Source of the DNA: Flavobacteriaceae bacterium S0862
GTDB lineage: Bacteria; Bacteroidota; Bacteroidia; Flavobacteriales; Flavobacteriaceae
Direction: 5' to 3'
DNA length: 64,000 nt
NCBI GenBank assembly: GCA_023015825.1
Contig: JALKAW010000007.1
Coordinates: 124,001-188,000, forward strand
Part shown: positions 34,729-43,585 of the stretch, in pieces
Layout: the number at the start of each line of letters is the position of its first letter
Numbering within the stretch: the stretch's first letter is position 1
Position numbers and translations under genes: made by a program
The notes under the pieces: model-generated
The model's input: the letters and a program-made list of their open reading frames with translations, nothing else
Told to the model about the DNA's origin: nothing
Databases searched by the model: none

Positions 34729-35688
34729 TTACTTAATTATTACAAACTCAATTTGCTTTACATTCAGCTTTGCTGATTTAATTTTTTCAGGCTGTTTTAC
34801 AATACTCGGAATTAAATAAGTACTATTATTTTTAATGGTATTAAAATCACATTGAACAATGAAACTATTTGAGGAAATAGATTTAAAGCTACTTAAACTT
34901 GTATAAAAAATTACTGGAACTGTTTTTGGATAAAAATTAATCTTAACATTTTTAGGAATATTAATAACATTGACTGGCACATCAATAGTTCCTTCTGTAA
35001 ACTTCTCTACTTGTCCTTTTACTTTAACTGTGCTTTTAGGTATTTTAATCTCAACTAAATCTTTTGATATGTCTAGCTGAATAATACGATCAATATCTGC
35101 ATTAACATTCTCTAAATCAAGTGATTTTGTTTTAACTTCAGCAATAGAATCTGTCATTGATTTTGGGCCAATTATTTTTATGGAATCTGGTTCTAATAAA
35201 TATGTATTAATAACATCATATCCAGCAGAAAATTTAATATTTGATACCAATTTAACAGGCACTATTTTTACAGAGTTAACATCGTAGTTAAAAGTGATAG
35301 TATCAGGAGTAATATTTTCCACAGTGATATTGGCAGCAAACTGATTTATTATTTTTGATATCTCATTAGATTCAATCCATTTATAATGGGATTTTGTTCT
35401 TTCCAAATCCTTAAAATCTATATCTATTTCTGGTTGCCTTAAATAATATTTAATATGCCTAAACCCATATGTTGTTAAAGCAATAGTCAATGTATTTGTT
35501 GAATCTTTTAAAATAACATGTTCTTCTGGTACATTAATGGCATTGATTTTAAATGCAAAACTATGAGTATAGCGCTGAGATAACTTAGAAAGTACAGAAA
35601 ACAAAAAAGCCAATGCTATAAACAGCAAGAAAACATTAAGTCTCTTACTTTTAAAATACGATAGTATGTTTTGTTTAAAAACTTTCAT
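34729..35688 (-). CDS. YbbR-like domain membrane protein
   Basis: 319 aa. A single N-terminal transmembrane helix (about 18-38), then repeated beta-rich YbbR-type modules (for example DIQLDISKDLVEIKIPKSTVKVKGQVEKFTEG). In Firmicutes the YbbR protein CdaR controls a diadenylate cyclase; there is no cyclase gene next to it here, so that link is not shown. Overlaps the glycosyltransferase stop by one base and precedes coaE. Confidence 0.8.
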   Translation of the reverse strand: MKVFKQNILSYFKSKRLNVFLLFIALAFLFSVLSKLSQRYTHSFAFKINAINVPEEHVILKDSTNTLTIALTTYGFRHIKYYLRQPEIDIDFKDLERTKSHYKWIESNEISKIINQFAANITVENITPDTITFNYDVNSVKIVPVKLVSNIKFSAGYDVINTYLLEPDSIKIIGPKSMTDSIAEVKTKSLDLENVNADIDRIIQLDISKDLVEIKIPKSTVKVKGQVEKFTEGTIDVPVNVINIPKNVKINFYPKTVPVIFYTSLSSFKSISSNSFIVQCDFNTIKNNSTYLIPSIVKQPEKIKSAKLNVKQIEFVIIK

Positions 35689-36698
35689 TAGATATCTCTA
35701 AAAAACAGGTTCGGAAATAATTCTTCAGCTTTTCTATTGGAAAACTGAAGCTTTATAGTCGACTTTAAAAACCCATAACCATAACCAAAAAACTGAATTA
35801 ATATTGCTAATAACGACAATACTGCGACAACTATGCTTTTGGTCTTAAATAATGCTATTATAAAGCTTAAAGCAAAATATCCAAAAACCAAATACATTAG
35901 CCATGTTATTTCTAAAAATAACGCTACTAAAGATATAACAAACCCTAAGCAAAATAGTGTAGGAAACCAATAGGTTATTTTTTTGGTGTGAGGATGCCAT
36001 TTGTTTAAAATTGGTCTTACAGAGCCAAATTTATAGACTTGTTTATAAAATTTAGACCATGATATTCTGCGTTTATGATACACATAAGCTTCAGTAATAA
36101 GTTTTGTTTCAAAACCTAGCTTCCATAATCTAATAGATAAATCTGGATCTTCTCCAGGGTGTATACGACCAAAACCTCCTATAGCCTCAAACGCTTTTCT
36201 AGAGATTCCCATATTGAAACTTCTTGGTTGAAACTTGTTGATACTAGATGCCATACCTCTTATACCTCCAGTAGATATAAAAGAGGTCATTGCAAAATTT
36301 ATTGCCTTTTGAATATTACTAAACGAGTCGTGAGCAGCATCAGGACCACCAAAACAATCCACATAATTATTGTTTAAACTATTTAAAACTTTAATTAAAT
36401 ATTGTTTTGGCAATACACAATCAGAATCTAAAATGATGAAGTAACTTCCTGTTGCCTTTTTCATTCCATAATTTCTAGAGTCTCCAGGACCAGAATTTTC
36501 TTTAAAATAATATGAAATGTTTAATTGCGATTTATATTCTTTCACAACTAACTCAGAACTAATTTCAGAGCCATCCTCAACAATAACTATTTCAAAATCC
36601 TTAGCTCCATCTAAAGCAGCAAAGCTTTGCAAAAGCTCTTTCGCTTCTTCAGGTCTATTAAAAATTGGAATTATAAATGATAGGTCGTTTGCAGTCAT
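35688..36698 (-). CDS. glycosyltransferase family 2, membrane-attached
   Basis: 336 aa. GT-A domain at the N-terminus (LSFIIPIFNRPEEAKELLQSF; IVIVEDGS; SGPGDSRNYGM; IILDSDCVLP as the DxD site), an acceptor region FGRIHPGEDPDLSIRLWKLG, and two or three hydrophobic C-terminal segments (about 230-300). It likely transfers a sugar at the inner face of the membrane; the acceptor is unknown. It is the first gene of the run to coaE. The -7 box at 36706-36713 is only seven bases before the ATG. Confidence 0.88.
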   Translation of the reverse strand: MTANDLSFIIPIFNRPEEAKELLQSFAALDGAKDFEIVIVEDGSEISSELVVKEYKSQLNISYYFKENSGPGDSRNYGMKKATGSYFIILDSDCVLPKQYLIKVLNSLNNNYVDCFGGPDAAHDSFSNIQKAINFAMTSFISTGGIRGMASSINKFQPRSFNMGISRKAFEAIGGFGRIHPGEDPDLSIRLWKLGFETKLITEAYVYHKRRISWSKFYKQVYKFGSVRPILNKWHPHTKKITYWFPTLFCLGFVISLVALFLEITWLMYLVFGYFALSFIIALFKTKSIVVAVLSLLAILIQFFGYGYGFLKSTIKLQFSNRKAEELFPNLFFRDI

Positions 36699-36705
36699 AC
36701 AGATA

Positions 36706-36713
36706 CAAAGGTA
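36706..36713 (-). promoter_or_regulatory. -7 box TACCTTTG immediately before glycosyltransferase gene
   Basis: Exact TAnnTTTG match on the minus strand with seven bases to the ATG at 36698. This would give an almost leaderless message. Confidence 0.5.
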
Positions 36714-36752
36714 ACGAAAGCGCAGATATTAAATTGCTAAAAATTACTCATA

Positions 36753-36779
36753 AAAAAAGCCTCGAAAAACGAGGCTTTT
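36753..36779 (-). terminator. terminator of T9SS-secreted protein gene
   Basis: A 10-bp perfect stem, AAAAGCCTCG with CGAGGCTTTT, and a five-base loop. On the minus strand a T run follows. It lies 20 bases after the stop of the gene at 36800-38320. Confidence 0.85.
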
Positions 36780-36799
36780 AAATATATATAAATAAGATA

Positions 36800-38320
36800 T
36801 TATCTTTTTATTATTTGCTTAGTTTCAGTTACACCGTCAATAGTAACTTTTACAAAGTAAGAACCAGTTTGTAAAGCAGACATATCTACTTCACTTGAGT
36901 TTTTATTAGGTGCTTGACGTAAAACCTCTTGACCTAACATATTATAAATAGATACATTTTCGATATTATCTTGAGCTCTTAAATTAAGCTTGTCTTGTAC
37001 TGGGTTTGGATATAATCTAAACTCAACCGTTTTATCTTCAACGTCATTATTAGATAATGTTTCCGAAGACCAAATCTTAATTGTAAAATTACCATCAGCA
37101 GGAGCAGCAGCATCCCATTGATACACTCTTACAAAGTAAGTATCGCCAGCAGTAAGTCCTGTTACAGAAATCTCTTCTACACCAGCTAGTGCTAAATCCG
37201 CACAACTATCATAAGTTAGAGTCCCGCAAGTATCATCTGTGGTTGAAAACAACTCTATAACTCCATCAAAAGGTGTATCAATTGTTATATTAACACCATC
37301 AGTTCTTGCAACAAAAGCAAACCAAACATCATCATTAGGATTACCGCCAGAACAATTAGCAGCTATTCCAGAATCCGTAGCACCTGCAATACTTCCATTA
37401 ATTACTGTTGCAGAAGCTGCATCTACAGTTTCTATATCTTGAACAACAAGTTTAGCGTTTGTACACTCATCATTATCATCAGCCGTTGCAAAAGCAAAAG
37501 GACCTATCCAAGTACTTTTATCACCTCCACCACAATCTGCTCTTACATAAGCTTCGTATGAATTACCTGTTGTTAATCCCATAAAAGTGTGAGGGTTACT
37601 AGATGTAGAACTAACTGTACCAGTTCCTTGAGTTTCACCTCCAGTAATATCTACTAACTCAACATCCCAAAGTGTTTCAGTTCCACTAGGACCAGAAGTC
37701 CAAGAAAAAATAGCACTCGATGTTGTTACACCAGAAATACTTCCTTCAGAGGGTTCTACACAAGTCGGTAATTCTCTTACTAATATATCGTCTAAATACC
37801 ATCTTGAATTATCTTCACCTACATAGTTAAATGCAATATATACTTCATTATCTCCATTAGCTGCAGAAAGATCAAAATTTCCTTGAATTTTCCAAGTATC
37901 TTCTGCTGCATCAGCTTCAGCACCAGTAATATTATCTATTTGTGTCCATGTTGCTGTTCCAAAGTTTGTACCATCATAATCTGTTGAATAATATACTGTT
38001 TTGGTTGCATTAAAATCTGGAAATCTAACGTACATATAATATGTTAATACTGGATTAACAGCTGACGTTAAATCCATTGCTTCTGAAATTAACCATCTAT
38101 CATTGGTTCCAGAAAAATCGTCAAAAAATGCAGATTTTGTTCCAGAATGAGCTGTAAATATGCTAGAAACCCAATTATTTCCTGCAGTATCTGTAGCTCC
38201 AGCTTGATCAACCCAGCCAGTTGGTGGGAATGTAACTCCCTCAAAACCTTCGTTTAGGTATTCTTGTCCGTAAAATAAAGATGACCACATAAGTAAGGTC
38301 AGTAATGTAATTTTTTTCAT
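36800..38320 (-). CDS. T9SS-secreted multidomain protein (choice-of-anchor J, Fn3, C-terminal sorting domain)
   Basis: 506 aa with a signal peptide (about 1-18). Order: a choice-of-anchor J/MAM-like jelly roll (20-185, NEGFEGVTFPPTGWVDQ, SRWYLDDILVRE), a fibronectin type III-like module (about 190-280), a PPC-like beta domain (about 285-410, NPNDDVWFAFVARTDGVNITIDTP), and a type A C-terminal sorting domain (about 425-506, FRLYPNPVQDKLNLRA, GSYFVKVTIDG, QIIKR). It is secreted and probably cell-surface attached through the type IX system. There is no enzyme domain; binding or adhesion is likely. Direct repeats lie upstream at 38411-38444. Confidence 0.88.
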   Translation of the reverse strand: MKKITLLTLLMWSSLFYGQEYLNEGFEGVTFPPTGWVDQAGATDTAGNNWVSSIFTAHSGTKSAFFDDFSGTNDRWLISEAMDLTSAVNPVLTYYMYVRFPDFNATKTVYYSTDYDGTNFGTATWTQIDNITGAEADAAEDTWKIQGNFDLSAANGDNEVYIAFNYVGEDNSRWYLDDILVRELPTCVEPSEGSISGVTTSSAIFSWTSGPSGTETLWDVELVDITGGETQGTGTVSSTSSNPHTFMGLTTGNSYEAYVRADCGGGDKSTWIGPFAFATADDNDECTNAKLVVQDIETVDAASATVINGSIAGATDSGIAANCSGGNPNDDVWFAFVARTDGVNITIDTPFDGVIELFSTTDDTCGTLTYDSCADLALAGVEEISVTGLTAGDTYFVRVYQWDAAAPADGNFTIKIWSSETLSNNDVEDKTVEFRLYPNPVQDKLNLRAQDNIENVSIYNMLGQEVLRQAPNKNSSEVDMSALQTGSYFVKVTIDGVTETKQIIKR

Positions 38321-38410
38321 GCTATTACAATTTTGTTAAGTTTATATTTATTTGATTAAGGTAAAATCAAGTGCATATTACTACAAAAAAGGGAAGTTGT
38401 AAACTATTAT

Positions 38411-38444
38411 TCGTTAAACGATAAAAAATTCACGTTAAACCGAT
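38411..38444. promoter_or_regulatory. direct repeat CGTTAAAC x2 upstream of T9SS-secreted gene
   Basis: CGTTAAAC at 38412-38419 and again at 38433-38440, 21 bases apart centre to centre, about two helical turns. The first copy lies in a palindrome TCGTT-A-AACGA. It is about 90 bases upstream of the gene on the minus strand. Candidate operator only. Confidence 0.35.
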
Positions 38445-38501
38445 TAGCAACGCTCTATATTTCGATAAAAAGATTTGAATAAGACAGGTAGTAATAAATC
38501 A

Positions 38502-38529
38502 AAAAAGACCCTGGTTTTCAAGGTCTTTA
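38502..38529 (-). terminator. terminator of fabI
   Basis: Stem AAAGACC / GGTCTTT with an inner loop of about ten bases. On the minus strand a T run follows. It lies 22 bases after the fabI stop. Confidence 0.6.
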
Positions 38530-38550
38530 ATAAAATATTTTGAATAAATT

Positions 38551-39369
38551 TTACTCTTCTCCCATAAACGTATCCATTACAGCATCGCTTACTCCCATAT
38601 TACTGAATCCTCCATCATTAAATAAGTTTTGCAAAGTTACACGTTTTGTTAAATCACTAAATAAGGTTACTGTGTAATTAGCGCAATCTAAAGCAGTAGC
38701 ATTACCAAGAGGTGACATTTTATCCGCATAAGCTATAAACCCATCAAATCCCTTAACTCCTTTACCAGCAGTGGTAGGCGTAGGTGATTGAGAAATAGTG
38801 TTTACACGTACTTTTTTATCCTTTCCAAAAAAGTATCCAAAGCTTCTTGCAATACTTTCTAAATAGGCCTTATTATCTGCCATATCATTATAATCTGGAA
38901 ATACACGTTGTGCTGCCATATAAGTTAAGGCTACAATACTTCCCCATTCGTTCATAGCATCATTTTTATATAATGTTTGCATGACTTTATGAAAAGACAT
39001 TGCGGAAACATCAGTTCCTTTTTGAGTCCAATCGTAATTTTGGTCTGTGTAAGCTCTTCCTTTTCTAACATTGACTGACATACCAATAGAATGTAATACA
39101 AAGTCTAATTTACCTCCTAAAACTTCCATAGATTTTTCAACCAAGTTTTGTAAATCTTCAAGTGAGGTTGCATCTGCAGGAATAATTTCAGAGCCTGTTT
39201 TTTCTGCTAAATCGTTAATTTGTCCCATTCGCATTGCGATTGGCGCGTTAGTTAGTACAAATGTTCCGCCTTCTTCATGAACTCTTTCGGCTGTTTTCCA
39301 AGCAATAGAATTAGGGTCTAATGCTCCAAATATAATTCCTCGTTTTCCTTTTAATAAATTGTATGACAT
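38551..39369 (-). CDS. fabI: enoyl-[acyl-carrier-protein] reductase (NADH), FabI
   Basis: 272 aa. Reduces trans-2-enoyl-ACP in the last step of each fatty-acid elongation round. SDR fold with GIIFGALDPNSIAW (cofactor loop), LHSIGM, Tyr150 and Tyr160 with Lys167 (YNDMADNK, the Tyr-x6-Lys pair of FabI), NTISQSPTPTTAG and the C-terminal GGFSNMG. Single gene with a -7 box at 39398-39405. Confidence 0.95.
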   Translation of the reverse strand: MSYNLLKGKRGIIFGALDPNSIAWKTAERVHEEGGTFVLTNAPIAMRMGQINDLAEKTGSEIIPADATSLEDLQNLVEKSMEVLGGKLDFVLHSIGMSVNVRKGRAYTDQNYDWTQKGTDVSAMSFHKVMQTLYKNDAMNEWGSIVALTYMAAQRVFPDYNDMADNKAYLESIARSFGYFFGKDKKVRVNTISQSPTPTTAGKGVKGFDGFIAYADKMSPLGNATALDCANYTVTLFSDLTKRVTLQNLFNDGGFSNMGVSDAVMDTFMGEE

Positions 39370-39397
39370 CTTGTAATGTTTAGTTAGTTTGAGTTAA

Positions 39398-39405
39398 CAA
39401 AGATA
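39398..39405 (-). promoter_or_regulatory. -7 box TATCTTTG upstream of fabI
   Basis: Exact TAnnTTTG match on the minus strand, 28 bases before the ATG at 39369 and just beyond the recN stop. Confidence 0.5.
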
Positions 39406-39408
39406 CTA

Positions 39409-41061
39409 TTAATTCAATAATTGTTTAGCATGTGCAATCGCAGATGTTGACATTTCCTTTCCACCTAACATTTGAGCAATTTCAACAATACGCTCATCTA
39501 TATTTAATTTTACCATTTGTGTAGTGGTTTTATTATCTACATCTTCTTTAAAAACCTTAAAATGCGTATCGCCTTTTGCAGCAATTTGTGGTAAATGTGT
39601 AATAGTAAACACCTGCATAGATTTACTCATTTGCTGCATAATTGCAGCCATTTTATTCGAGATTTCTCCAGAAACTCCTGTATCAATTTCATCGAACATA
39701 ATGGACGGTAACTGAATATATTTTGCCAAAATTGATTTTACAGCCAGCATAATTCTTGATAATTCGCCACCAGAAGCTGCTTTCTTTAAAGGTCTAAATT
39801 CACCTCCTTTATTTGCTGTGAATAAGAGACTTAGCTTGTCTTTTCCATTACTGTAAAAATCATCCTCTTTTAAAACAGAAATATTAAATTTGGCATTTTC
39901 CATTCCAAGATCCTTGAGTATAGTCTCTAACTGTTTAGACAATTCTGGAATAGCTTTGTTCCTTTTTTTATGTAAATCCTCAGCTAGTTTATTAAGTGAT
40001 TGTTCTAATGTCTTTAAATTGTTTTCCTTTTCTGAAATTAGACTGTCAATAGTTTCAGTTGCAAAAACTTTATTAGATAATTCCGTTTTTATTGCAATTA
40101 ATTCATCAATATCAGATGCCGAATGTTTCAATAATAAGCTGTGAATTTTTTGAAGTTTTACATTAACTTCTTCTAGCCTATTTGGGTTGGCTTCTAAATT
40201 TCCTTGAGCATTTTCAATCCCCCCAAATACGTCGTCTAATTCTATCAACGTACTGTTTACTCTATCAAACAATTCCGAATACGTTTTGGACAATTTAGAC
40301 AGTTTTTGTAAGCTATTTTTTAGCAATGTTAAACTGTTAAGCACTCCTATTTGCTCTTCACTAAGTAATTGATTTGATAATAGTAATTCTTCCTTTATCT
40401 CTTCAACATTATTTAACGTTTCATACTCATTTTCTAATTCTTGAAGTTCTCCTGATATTAATTGTGCTTCTTCTAATTCATTAAACAAAAATAAGTTATA
40501 GTCGTACTCTTTAAGTGCTTCAGCCTTTTGAAGCTTTAATGATTGTAATTCGTTTTTTATAGCATTAAAAGATTTTAGTTCCGCACTATAGTCTTCCAAT
40601 AATTCAGTATTATTAGCTAAAGCATCAATAATTTGAAATTGAAAGTCATCATTCGTTAATTCTAGGGTTTGATGCTGTGAGTGGATATCTATTAAAAAAG
40701 CTCCTAATTGTGCTAATACATTTAAATTGACTGGTGTATCATTAATAAAAGCTCTTGATTTACCAGAAGGTAAAATTTCTCGTCTTATAATTGTTTCAGA
40801 TTCATAATCTAAATCTTCCTCATTAAAAAATTTCTTTAAGTTGTAATTAGCTATATCAAATGTAGCTTCAACTACGCATTTTTTTGAAGCATCTTTTACG
40901 CTACTAATATCTGCACGTTTTCCTAAAATTAAGGATAAGCCGCCTAAAAGAATTGATTTTCCAGCACCAGTTTCACCAGTAATAATGCTTAAACCATTGT
41001 TGAAAGATATTTGTAAATCTTCAATTAAAGCGTAATTTTTTATAGATAAGGCTGTTAGCAA
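39409..41061 (-). CDS. recN: DNA repair protein RecN
   Basis: 550 aa, an SMC-like ATPase for double-strand break repair. The N-terminal head has TALSIKNYALIEDLQI and Walker A ITGETGAGKSIL. The central 160-350 region is coiled coil. The C-terminal head has AASGGELSRIMLAVK (signature), IMFDEIDTGVSG (Walker B) and THLPQIAAKGDTHF. Its upstream neighbour on the strand is DUF4835 at 41148-42035. Confidence 0.96.
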   Translation of the reverse strand: MLTALSIKNYALIEDLQISFNNGLSIITGETGAGKSILLGGLSLILGKRADISSVKDASKKCVVEATFDIANYNLKKFFNEEDLDYESETIIRREILPSGKSRAFINDTPVNLNVLAQLGAFLIDIHSQHQTLELTNDDFQFQIIDALANNTELLEDYSAELKSFNAIKNELQSLKLQKAEALKEYDYNLFLFNELEEAQLISGELQELENEYETLNNVEEIKEELLLSNQLLSEEQIGVLNSLTLLKNSLQKLSKLSKTYSELFDRVNSTLIELDDVFGGIENAQGNLEANPNRLEEVNVKLQKIHSLLLKHSASDIDELIAIKTELSNKVFATETIDSLISEKENNLKTLEQSLNKLAEDLHKKRNKAIPELSKQLETILKDLGMENAKFNISVLKEDDFYSNGKDKLSLLFTANKGGEFRPLKKAASGGELSRIMLAVKSILAKYIQLPSIMFDEIDTGVSGEISNKMAAIMQQMSKSMQVFTITHLPQIAAKGDTHFKVFKEDVDNKTTTQMVKLNIDERIVEIAQMLGGKEMSTSAIAHAKQLLN

Positions 41062-41147
41062 AAATAGTTACTTTAAGGATTAAAAACGTTTCATTACCTC
41101 ATTCAAGAAATGATATACAAATTTAAATATAAAATGGTAATGTGAGC

Positions 41148-42035
41148 TTAGTAATTAATGTTTCTCCATTTATTGGAGTGGTTAGGAGCCATTTTTGTTA
41201 AAGAAGCTACCAAATCTGTTATACTTATACTTGGTCCATCAGTGAAAATATCTTCAATCTCTTCGGCTTTGGCATCAAAAAATACGCGCATAATAAATGA
41301 GCTTGGTCTTCTTCTATTTATTGCTTCTAGCCCAGAAAGAGCGTCAGAAATTTTTTGTTTTGCATTTTTTTGGTTTAAATGCATCGTATCTAAACCTCCA
41401 ATATGATAGTTATATAATGTACTTCTAAACTCTTTATATGTTGGCGACAACAAATTGTCTATTAACACAAACTTCGATTGCAAACCGTCTTCTGGCTTCC
41501 AACCCTTAAAATTACTTTGTTGTGAATAACTTAAAATTGTTCTTGCTTGTTGGTAATATTCATCTCCTCCATTTAATGCAAAAGAGTCTGCATCCATACC
41601 TAAAATTACATAAATATGAAATGCTAAAACAGATACTAAATTTGATTGAAATTGATTAGGATTATAGATGATGTTTTGAAACTCTTGATATCTAAACGAA
41701 AAATCTTTGTCATTAAAATTATAAATTGGTGTACTATACGATGAGTTAAAAATAGGTCTTGACGATCTTATTTGAATTGAGCCTTGGAAAACATCACTAT
41801 TGTAACTAGTTATATTTATGACCATACTACAGTTAATTTGCTCATTTTGAGAAAAATTCTTGTTTGTCCACTTTGTATTATTTACAAACTCTTTTAACTG
41901 ATTTTCTAAAGTTTTAAATAGCTGAACATTTTCGTTACCAGTTTGTTGTGCATTAACAATAATATCGCAATTTAACTCTTGGGATGTTGCAACAAACGAA
42001 CAAAAAACTGAGGCTATAAGTAGTAGTTTACGCAT
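41148..42035 (-). CDS. DUF4835 family exported protein
   Basis: 295 aa with a signal peptide (about 1-18). Seen: QELNCDIIVNAQQTG right after the cleavage site, FSFRYQEFQN, LVSVLAFHIYVILGMDADSFALNGGDEYYQQA, and SFIMRVFFDAKAEEIEDIF. From memory this is the Bacteroidota-specific DUF4835 family; function is unknown. Its start overlaps the end of coaBC by eight bases, so it is translated from the same message. Confidence 0.85.
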   Translation of the reverse strand: MRKLLLIASVFCSFVATSQELNCDIIVNAQQTGNENVQLFKTLENQLKEFVNNTKWTNKNFSQNEQINCSMVINITSYNSDVFQGSIQIRSSRPIFNSSYSTPIYNFNDKDFSFRYQEFQNIIYNPNQFQSNLVSVLAFHIYVILGMDADSFALNGGDEYYQQARTILSYSQQSNFKGWKPEDGLQSKFVLIDNLLSPTYKEFRSTLYNYHIGGLDTMHLNQKNAKQKISDALSGLEAINRRRPSSFIMRVFFDAKAEEIEDIFTDGPSISITDLVASLTKMAPNHSNKWRNINY

Positions 42036-43242
42036 GGTATTGTTTTAATATTTCTTGCATAATATCTATAGCAACTTCTGCTTTAGATTTTAGGCCATAA
42101 TTAACACTATTTTCATTCTTATCGATAATAGTCACTTTATTGGTTGCACCACCAAAACCAGCACCTTCATCATTTAACGAATTTAATACAATTAAATCTA
42201 AATTCTTGGATTTTAACTTTCCAATTGCATTTTCAAGTTCATTATTTGTTTCTAAAGCAAACCCAACTAATAGTTGTTTTTCTTTTATTTTTCCTAATGA
42301 ACCTAATATATCTTTCGTCTTTTCTAACTCTAAGGTTAACGTAGAATCTTTCTTTTTTATTTTTTTATCGGCTACAAATTTTGGTTTATAATCGGCAACT
42401 GCAGCTGATAAGATAGCAATATCACAATCAGAAAATTTATTATGAACGGCATTATACATCTCTTGAGCACTAGTAACAGGAATAACCTTGATTAAATTGC
42501 TGTTAACTTTTTGATGTGTAGGTCCAGTAATTAAAATAACCTCAGCTCCTAACTGTGATGAAGCTTTAGCAATTTCAAAACCCATTTTTCCGCTTGAATG
42601 ATTACCAATAAAGCGAACAGGATCAATTGCTTCATACGTTGGTCCAGCAGTAATTAATACTTTTTTGTGATGTAATGGAAGTCCCGAAAGCACATGGTTT
42701 TCAATAAACGAAACGATATCTTCTGGCTCTGCCATTCTACCTTCTCCAACTAGTCCGCTGGCTAATTCGCCACTAGTTGCTGGAATCATTATATTCCCAT
42801 AGCTTTGAAGCTTTTTTAGTGAGTCTTTAGTAGACTCATGCTTGTACATATCCAAATCCATAGCTGGTGCAAAATATACTGGACACTTTGCTGATAAATA
42901 GGTTGCTAAAAGCATGTTATCGCTGTTGCCAGAAGCCATTTTAGAAAGTGTATTAGCTGTAGCTGGAGCAATTAAAAACAAGTCTGCCCACAAGCCTAAC
43001 TCCACATGGTTATTCCATACGTCGTTTTCATCTTCGTCATTTGTAAACGAAGTGATAACAGGGTTTTTGGATAATGTTGATAAGGTTAAAGGGGTTATGA
43101 AGTCTTTAGAAGCAGGCGTCATGACCACCTTAACATGCGCGCCTGCTTTTATAAATAATCTTACTAATGACGCTGTTTTATAAGCAGCAATACCAGCAGT
43201 TATGCCTAGAAGTATATTCTTGCCACTTAAAATAGACATCAC
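42028..43242 (-). CDS. coaBC: bifunctional phosphopantothenoylcysteine decarboxylase/phosphopantothenate-cysteine ligase
   Basis: 404 aa. Two CoA-pathway steps. The CoaC flavin domain (1-185) has GITAGIAAYKTASLVR, His79 (NNHVELG), PATANTLSKMASG and PAMDLDM. The CoaB domain (190-400) has ITAGPTYEAIDPVRFIGNHSSGKMG, SAAVADYKP and KTKDILGSLG. In the region that carries the reactive Cys in E. coli CoaC (ACG) the sequence is A-S162-G. See findings. The gene sits three bases after the omega-like gene. Confidence 0.94.
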   Translation of the reverse strand: MMSILSGKNILLGITAGIAAYKTASLVRLFIKAGAHVKVVMTPASKDFITPLTLSTLSKNPVITSFTNDEDENDVWNNHVELGLWADLFLIAPATANTLSKMASGNSDNMLLATYLSAKCPVYFAPAMDLDMYKHESTKDSLKKLQSYGNIMIPATSGELASGLVGEGRMAEPEDIVSFIENHVLSGLPLHHKKVLITAGPTYEAIDPVRFIGNHSSGKMGFEIAKASSQLGAEVILITGPTHQKVNSNLIKVIPVTSAQEMYNAVHNKFSDCDIAILSAAVADYKPKFVADKKIKKKDSTLTLELEKTKDILGSLGKIKEKQLLVGFALETNNELENAIGKLKSKNLDLIVLNSLNDEGAGFGGATNKVTIIDKNENSVNYGLKSKAEVAIDIMQEILKQYHA

Positions 43243-43245
43243 TAA

Positions 43246-43575
43246 TTATTCTTGAGAATCTTGCTCAGTATTTCTGTAGTAAATCTTTTCGTTTAGCCAT
43301 TCTTGAACAGCTAATGCATGAGGCTTAGGTAATTTTTCGTAAAATTTTGACACCTCAATTTGTTCTTTGTTTTCGAAGATTTCTTCTAAACTGTCATTGT
43401 ATGTAGCAAACTCTTCCAACTTATCAATAAGTTCTTTTCTTATCTCAGTATTTATTTGTTCTGCTCTTCTAGCAATAACAGAAATTGCTTCATAAATATT
43501 ACCAGTAGGCGCATCAATTTCATTTCTATTGTACGTCTCTGTGTTTACTGGAGCATTTACTTTCTTTAAATCCAT
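43246..43575 (-). CDS. rpoZ: RNA polymerase omega/Rpb6-like subunit
   Basis: 109 aa. Seen: TGNIYEAISVIARRAEQINTEIRKELIDKLEEFA, the omega/Rpb6 core helix region, followed by a Bacteroidota-type C-terminal extension (LPKPHALAVQEWLNEKIYY). It should help RNA polymerase assembly. Placed between bamD (10 bases upstream) and coaBC (3 bases downstream) on one transcript. Confidence 0.85.
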   Translation of the reverse strand: MDLKKVNAPVNTETYNRNEIDAPTGNIYEAISVIARRAEQINTEIRKELIDKLEEFATYNDSLEEIFENKEQIEVSKFYEKLPKPHALAVQEWLNEKIYYRNTEQDSQE

Positions 43576-43585
43576 CTTTATATAA

